Source: Welwitschia mirabilis (Eukaryota; Gnetophyta; Gnetopsida; Welwitschiales). Taken from it: a stretch of DNA of 64,000 nt. The DNA lies in contig JBOZIK010000001.1 of the NCBI GenBank assembly GCA_051453625.1, forward strand, positions 166,613,703-166,677,702. The letters are read 5' to 3'. The position numbers and the translations under genes are program-made. This document shows, in pieces, positions 59,400 to 64,000 of the stretch; positions within the stretch are counted from its first letter, which is position 1; the number at the start of each line of letters is the position of its first letter. Under the pieces are notes generated by a model. The model ran no database searches, was not told the origin of the DNA, and worked only from the letters and a program-made list of their open reading frames with translations.

Positions 59400-60879
59400 C
59401 TTCCATGGGAAGTCTTAGCTTCTTCCATTGGAGAACCTGCTGAATTATTAATAAAACCATGATTAAGCATGCCTAGAGCACTAAATTACTCAATTTCTAT
59501 AGGATGCAAAGAAGTCGTACCAATAGAAGGAATTAGAGTAGGACTGGTGGCTACATCTCCCTCCTCAATAGTAGGATATTAAGCATCCAAGATGGTTATT
59601 GGATTAGAGGAAGGATAGAGCTTCAAGAGATTAAGATGAAAATCGTTATTTAAAATCTTTGAAAAGATGACATCATGAGAAATAATGATCTTATAACGCT
59701 GTAGAAGATAAACTCGATAATCCTTATGGTTAGTTAGATTTCCTACAAAGATGCTAAAGCAAGCATGTGCTACAAATTTGCTATGATGTTCATGTGGAAT
59801 ATGAATGTATTACTTGCAAACAAAAAAAATCAAAATGGTGCAAGCTCGGCTTGTACTCCTATTACTTTTTAGCTGGAGATACTCTTTTTTGAGTATATCG
59901 ATCAAAGTGATTATTAAGATGCACAACTGTCTTCACTGCTTCGGCCTAAAGATAGGTTTTACAACTACTAAAATACACCATGGAATGTGACATATCGATG
60001 ATTGTGCAATTAAATCACTCAACAATGCTATTTTGTTAAGGTGTCCTAAGGTAAGCCTTCAAATAGGGAATTCCTTTAGAAGTGAGAAAGTTCTTAAACC
60101 CAACAGATGTGTACTTATCATCATTATCTAAGTGGAAACTTTTAATCTGATAATCAACTTATTTTTTCACTTTAGTTTTAGACTTTTTAAAAAAGCTCAA
60201 AGTCTAAGATTTGGATTTGATAAAATACACCTAAGTCATTTAGGAAGAGTCATCAATAAGCAGGATAAAATAATATAAGCTGTGAAGAGCGGAAACTAGC
60301 ATAGGTCCACATAGATCACTATGAATAAGTAAAAGCTTTCAATTGACATGCCACTTACATGATGCAAACCATTGTTTAGTTGGTTTTTCCATTATACATG
60401 ATTCACACTAAGGTAAATCCCATGGAATCGATGGAAGAAGCTAGTGGTCATTCTCACATACGGCATTCATGACGCAAGGAATAGGATGTTCTAATCCAGC
60501 ATGCCACAGTAGCAAGGAAGAAATATCATTTTAGGAAACTTTGCAAGCAATCTCTTGTATTCTAACCCAATCATGAAGACGAATAAGCTTTCCATTCATG
60601 TAGCCTTTCATAACCAGTTGTTAATTGCAATCATAAATGTTCATTAAGTACTTCAACATAGAAATTGAGTGATCTTCTTATACTAGAGTGGAAAGCAATA
60701 GAAGATGCAACCTTAAAGAAGGCACATATAGAATATGATAAAGAGTCTATGAAGAGAGTAATGTTAAGTTAAGGATAACTGAACCATAAGCTTCTATTGG
60801 AACCAGAGTTATGTCTACCAAATAAATCTAACTTGGTGCTTTGACAAAGTCATCAAAATAATCATATTGATAAGTCATG
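59400..60879 (-). pseudogene. copia integrase remnant with linker
   Basis: Minus strand from the N gap downwards. Pre-integrase zinc region: LLWHAGLEH (about 60,485-60,512) and CESCIMEKPTKQWF (about 60,366-60,407), so the HHCC residues are kept. Core: LIHSDLCGPM with the first Asp (about 60,302-60,330), YYFILLIDDSS, VYFIKSKS, then HLDNDDKYTSVGFKNFL with the second Asp (about 60,085-60,132). QNSIVE follows with the Glu (about 60,018-60,035). The second Asp and the Glu are about 35 codons apart, as the D-D-35-E rule requires. AEAVKTVVHLNNHFDRYT follows, then FVGNLTNHKDYRVYLLQRY and IIISHDVIF (about 59,650-59,750), the end of the domain. Stops at several Gln, Trp or Arg positions make it non-functional. 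Confidence 0.9.
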
Positions 60880-60979
60880 NNNNNNNNNNNNNNNNNNNNN
60901 NNNNNNNNNNNNNNNNNNNNNNNNNNNNNNNNNNNNNNNNNNNNNNNNNNNNNNNNNNNNNNNNNNNNNNNNNNNNNNN
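60880..60979. other. Assembly gap with duplicated edges
   Basis: 100 N (a default gap size) between two copies of AGTCATG. It lies just after the protease motif, so the protease body and integrase start may be missing. Confidence 0.75.
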
Positions 60980-61993
60980 AGTCATGTAATGAGTGGCACT
61001 TAGGTCAAGAATTTACATCTCATCATGAGGTATGTGCTCATTTATACCCACAAAGTCAGAGTTGTCAAAAATTTCATTTGACTCAAAATTTTCATTATCA
61101 AAGGATTCAGATTCTTCAGTAATTCAATTGGCCTTAGGTGTAGATTTTATCTTTTTCTAAGATATCCTACAGAAGTTCGTGTTGTGACCTTGTCTTCTAC
61201 ATTGTGAGCACTTATATTTGTTTTTCTTTATATTAGCAATATGCTGAACTTACTTTTTGTTTGGCTAAGTCTAATTCTGCTTCTTAGTTTACTATTTCTG
61301 TAGAGCAATACCCTTGTTATGATGCAATGCCTTTGGTGAATGAGAGTTTCTAGAGAACTACTTATGTTGACGAGGAGATCCATGAGAATGAGAAACCTTG
61401 AATGCCACATCAGAGGATGAAAAACTTGTAAAGTTAAATTTTTCTTCTGTAATAATAAAATCCTTATTGAGTGTTTCAAAGTTTATATTAGGTAATTATT
61501 TACTTCCATGAAGAGATAGAATGTAGCTACGAAGAGATGAATCCTCTAAATAGTAATGAACCAAGTTGACGTAATGAATGCATACTTTATTTGTTAGGTC
61601 TAACTTAGCAACTTTCACCTTAATATCCATCATCTGAGCTATGAGATAATGCATTTTGTCTCTCTCATAATGAAGGTTGTTCATGCTCATGATGAAGTTG
61701 ATCAGTTCTAAATCATTCTTTGCATAAAATGTATCTCACAAAGTATAATAGTTGGTATAACTAGATTTGTTTCCATCAACTAACTTTTTATGTGAAGTAG
61801 CCACTGATTTTTACATTATCTATATGCGCTTGCTATCAATGGCTTACCAGGCATCTTTTTCATCTGGATTCTGAAGAGGACATATGCTTTTTCAAAAAAC
61901 ATCTGAATTAAATCCATCCATTATTCCCATAGTCAATATGGATGTGAAGCTATTTGATAAAATCTAGAATATACCTTTTAATGTAGAAGCCAT
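60980..61993 (-). pseudogene. copia gag and protease start
   Basis: Start codon at 61,993 (MASTLKGIF). The N-terminal part includes a degenerate DAW...IDSKRI region, then an open stretch of 64 codons (61,690-61,496) with IMSMNNLHYERDKMHYLIAQ at its start. After a frame change come SFSSSDVAFKVSHSHGS and a basic region. The zinc knuckle CSQCRRQGHNTNFC (61,210-61,169) fits CX2CX4HX4C exactly. The protease active-site block follows at 61,014-60,980 as ILDLSATHYMT, where the family has (W)xLDSGAxxHMT. The Gly is lost and the preceding Trp is a stop. The product would package element RNA and process the polyprotein. Confidence 0.85.
61169..61210 (-). other. Intact CCHC zinc knuckle of copia gag
   Basis: CSQCRRQGHNTNFC with all four metal ligands present. 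It is the RNA-binding motif of the nucleocapsid. Confidence 0.93.
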
Positions 61994-63310
61994 TATGAGT
62001 CTAAAGAAGACATATAAAAGGTTTTACAAGTCATAAGGTAAAGTCAAACTTGATAGGGATCTTTCTCACATTCACTATTAAAAACAATCTATCCAACACA
62101 AACAGAAAATTGGTCAAAAAAGTCCAAAAGGAGGAAACAAAAAAAAAGGAAAAGAAAAATGAAACAAAAAAATGAAGACAATGCTATAGTCATAGAAAAA
62201 AATCATAGCAAAAAGGGATAGTCACAATGAAAGGGAATCAAGCCCAAAAATATGAGTGATTTATCCAAACCACAATGTGTAACAACCAAGACAAACCTCC
62301 TTAAATACCAAAAATCCTATGCACGCAAGAACAAGTAAAGTTATTTTGTTAAAATGCTCTTAATGTAAGTAAGGTAAATTTTAATGCAAGGGGCCTACTT
62401 TGATTATTAGGTGATCAAAATACAAATTTATCAATTTTAGAGTCTGCTCTTGAATCCAAGTGGTGATCACATCCTCTCTAAGGGTGGTACCCTTATATCC
62501 TAAGGAAGTAAAAGGACAAAATATGATTCACTTCGGTGGGGTGTCTAAGTCGTCAACTAGTTTTGATTACCTTAGCTATTATGCCTCCCTTAAGGAAGAG
62601 TACAATCCAATGTCAGCGACCTATTTATACCCTCAATTATCAATGCATACATGAGGATCTAAACCTTAGGGTGCTTGAGATGTTTCTACTTAAGGAAGAC
62701 ATAGCTTTCCGTATGGCCTAAACTTCATAGTTAAGGTAGTTAAATACTACATAACAAGATTAGAAAGTAGCATAGCCTGACAAGGATCTCTGTTTATGTA
62801 AGGCTCGCTATTCCCGCCACCAACTAAGACTTATTTTCAATAAAAAATGTGATGTATTTAAGGGTGAAAGGTAATTTCCAATTTTAAATCTTAACCACAA
62901 AAAATAAAAGTTAAATGTGAAAAAAGTAAAGAAAGACACTTAAAAAACACACATAAAGACAAGGGCTGAGTTGGTATAGTTAAGCTAAATAGATCTTGCT
63001 TAACATTCCAAACTTAGCTCAAGTTATCCAAATCACAAAAATAGGTCTAAGTGAGAAAAAATCAATCAAGTGAATCTTGCTCACATCCCAAACTTGATTG
63101 ATCAAGGAAAGAAGAGAAAAAACAAGGTTAATGGCTTACAAGAATCATGAAAATGCCCAAAGACCATGAAAGATTACTTTTAAAAAACTGAATTTGGGGC
63201 TGACAAACGTGAAAAAAATGTAAACTTAAGAAAACTATAAACATAGCTCAAAGAAGCTCAAAACAAAAAAATTGTCTCTGTGTGCAAACCAAGTTAGTTG
63301 TGGCTCTACT
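61994..63310. other. No gene firmly seen; boundary of repeat region
   Basis: This should hold the leader and 5' LTR of the copia element, but no LTR partner or primer site is evident. Around 62,440-62,800 base composition is closer to balanced. The open frames at 62,460-62,721 (about 60 codons) resemble nothing I recognise. A weak repeat on ATCTTGCT(T/C)A(A)CAT occurs at about 62,992 and 63,075. Confidence 0.4.
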
Positions 63311-63315
63311 AAATA

Positions 63316-63465
63316 CATGTGCTCAAATTTGAACAAGAATAGCATGTGCACATGAATTAGAAAATTATGGGCATAAATTTTAAACTTTTGTTATGCCATG
63401 TGCTCAAATTTGAACAAGAATAGCATGTGCACATGAATTAGAAAATTATGGGCATAAATTTTAAA
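63316..63465. repeat. 81-bp tandem repeat, 1.85 copies
   Basis: The 69 bases from CATGTGCTCAAATTTGAAC are identical at 63,316 and 63,397. An identical pair in such an eroded window is either recent or a conserved site. Each copy carries GCATGTGCACATG, a near-palindrome around TGTGCACA. Confidence 0.95.
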
Positions 63466-63772
63466 TTATGGGAGTAGTCTCTGGAGGGTCTTAACGTGTA
63501 ATAAATATAACCTCTCCATGCTCATGTCCAGTATGTGTATACATTGACAAAAATACATCCATTTTCAAGATGCACACATTCCATGCCTCTATGATCTTAT
63601 GGATGCATACATTGCATGAAATGTACTAGGAAGAGAAAACGCGGGCTCTTTTCTGCAATTCTTAAAATGTAGTTTCAAAACGCTAAGCCTATTCCCAGTG
63701 TTTATCTGCAATTTTCACAACCTTGATGCTCCATTCTCAGTGTTTATGTAAAAAAAAAGGCGCTTTCACATC

Positions 63773-63991
63773 TTAGCATGGCATTTTTACAATACAAACT
63801 ATCTTATTATTGTTGGGGTGGAATCCGCGGATTTGTGGCATTGGCTGTGGTGGCACTGACGATGACGAACGATTCTTATTATTCTTATGCTTCCATTGTA
63901 GTTAGATACCATAACGTTCATTTGCCTCAGCTAAATACATGAAACTAGCGGCCAAATCTGATGCTTTTGTGAGCTTCACCTTCATAAAATT
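63773..63991 (-). pseudogene. Possible host gene exon or remnant, unidentified
   Basis: The minus-strand frame from 63,991 reads MKVKLTKASDLAASFMYLAE (Met at 63,985), then ANERYGI. A TAA follows at 63,904-63,902, then the frame is open again with QWKHKNNKNRSSSSVPPQPM and QIRGFHPNNNKIV until a stop at 63,775-63,773. The composition (Ala-rich helix, then Ser/Pro-rich), several CpG sites (GCCGCT, GACGATGACG, CCGCGG) and higher GC set it apart from the retroelements. GGTATCTAAC just at the first stop could instead be a splice donor ending an exon. It continues left of the coding direction beyond the window edge. I do not recognise the family. Confidence 0.35.
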
Positions 63992-64000
63992 TCAAAGGAG

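Larger units (their letters stand above)
58862..61993 (-). mobile_element. Ty1/copia element, RT region lost
   Basis: On the minus strand: gag with zinc knuckle, protease motif, integrase, the post-integrase linker, and then a polypurine tract. The order gag-PR-IN proves copia type. RT and RNase H should follow the integrase, but only about 500 bp (59,390-58,876) lies before the purine tract. A large deletion has therefore removed them. Coding here is better preserved than elsewhere in the window, suggesting a younger insertion. Confidence 0.8.

Noticed and set aside
62460-62721. Two overlapping open frames of about 60 codons
   Set aside because: Neither resembles a known protein, and both are short. 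The less AT-rich composition alone lengthens open frames here.
1-64000. tRNA, rRNA or other structured RNA genes
   Set aside because: No cloverleaf with A and B boxes or rRNA-like sequence was noticed. The tRNA-like matches are retroelement primer sites.

Overview
This is a plant nuclear sequence, very AT-rich (about 30% GC by eye), that consists almost entirely of decayed LTR retrotransposons. I find no intact host gene. Evidence for a plant: Ty1/copia proteins with an initiator-Met-type primer site, Ty3/gypsy (Athila/Tat-like) gag-pol, and several tRNA-Asp-type primer binding sites. CpG is rare, and many stops stand where the family has Gln or Trp, as expected after long cytosine deamination. 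That, together with old nested insertions, suggests a large slow-turnover genome such as a gymnosperm (a very AT-rich Gnetales-like genome would fit). The species assignment is only a guess.

Layout. 1-2.4 kb: 3' part of a copia element with an LTR. 4.1-5.0 kb: minus-strand gypsy RNase H/integrase remnant. 7.9-9.5 kb: a 3' LTR with a dense AGACATCT/AGATGTCT motif cluster. 9.6-16.7 kb: minus-strand, apparently non-autonomous gypsy element D with LTRs of 1.25-1.35 kb. 17.6-52.4 kb: one large gypsy element (O) whose about 975-bp LTRs lie 33.8 kb apart because three related elements are nested in it. A (21,598-28,464) interrupts the reverse transcriptase and has a perfect 5-bp target duplication. 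B (29,813-37,220) interrupts the integrase. C (38,843-46,041, reverse orientation) lies in the 3' region and also has a perfect 5-bp duplication. Right of O: a minus-strand gypsy gag (52.4-53.1 kb), a plus-strand gypsy integrase (55.7-56.6 kb), and a minus-strand copia gag-protease-integrase (59.4-62.0 kb) with a likely 3' LTR at 58.3-58.9 kb. The last 700 bp are richer in GC and CpG and carry a short possible host exon with one stop.

How the parts relate. O carries recognisable gag, protease, RT, RNase H and integrase, and would have been the autonomous partner type. A, B and C carry two LTRs, an Asp-type primer site and a gag-like acidic/coiled-coil ORF; A and B also keep a short tail resembling the integrase C-terminus. 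None has RT or an integrase core. O, A, B and C share a purine-rich tract followed by a conserved block of about 150 bp downstream of the ORF, and A, B and C share an R-U5-like module. This suggests a trans-mobilised family, which is the most interesting system here. Several N gaps have the same sequence on both sides and are assembly artefacts.
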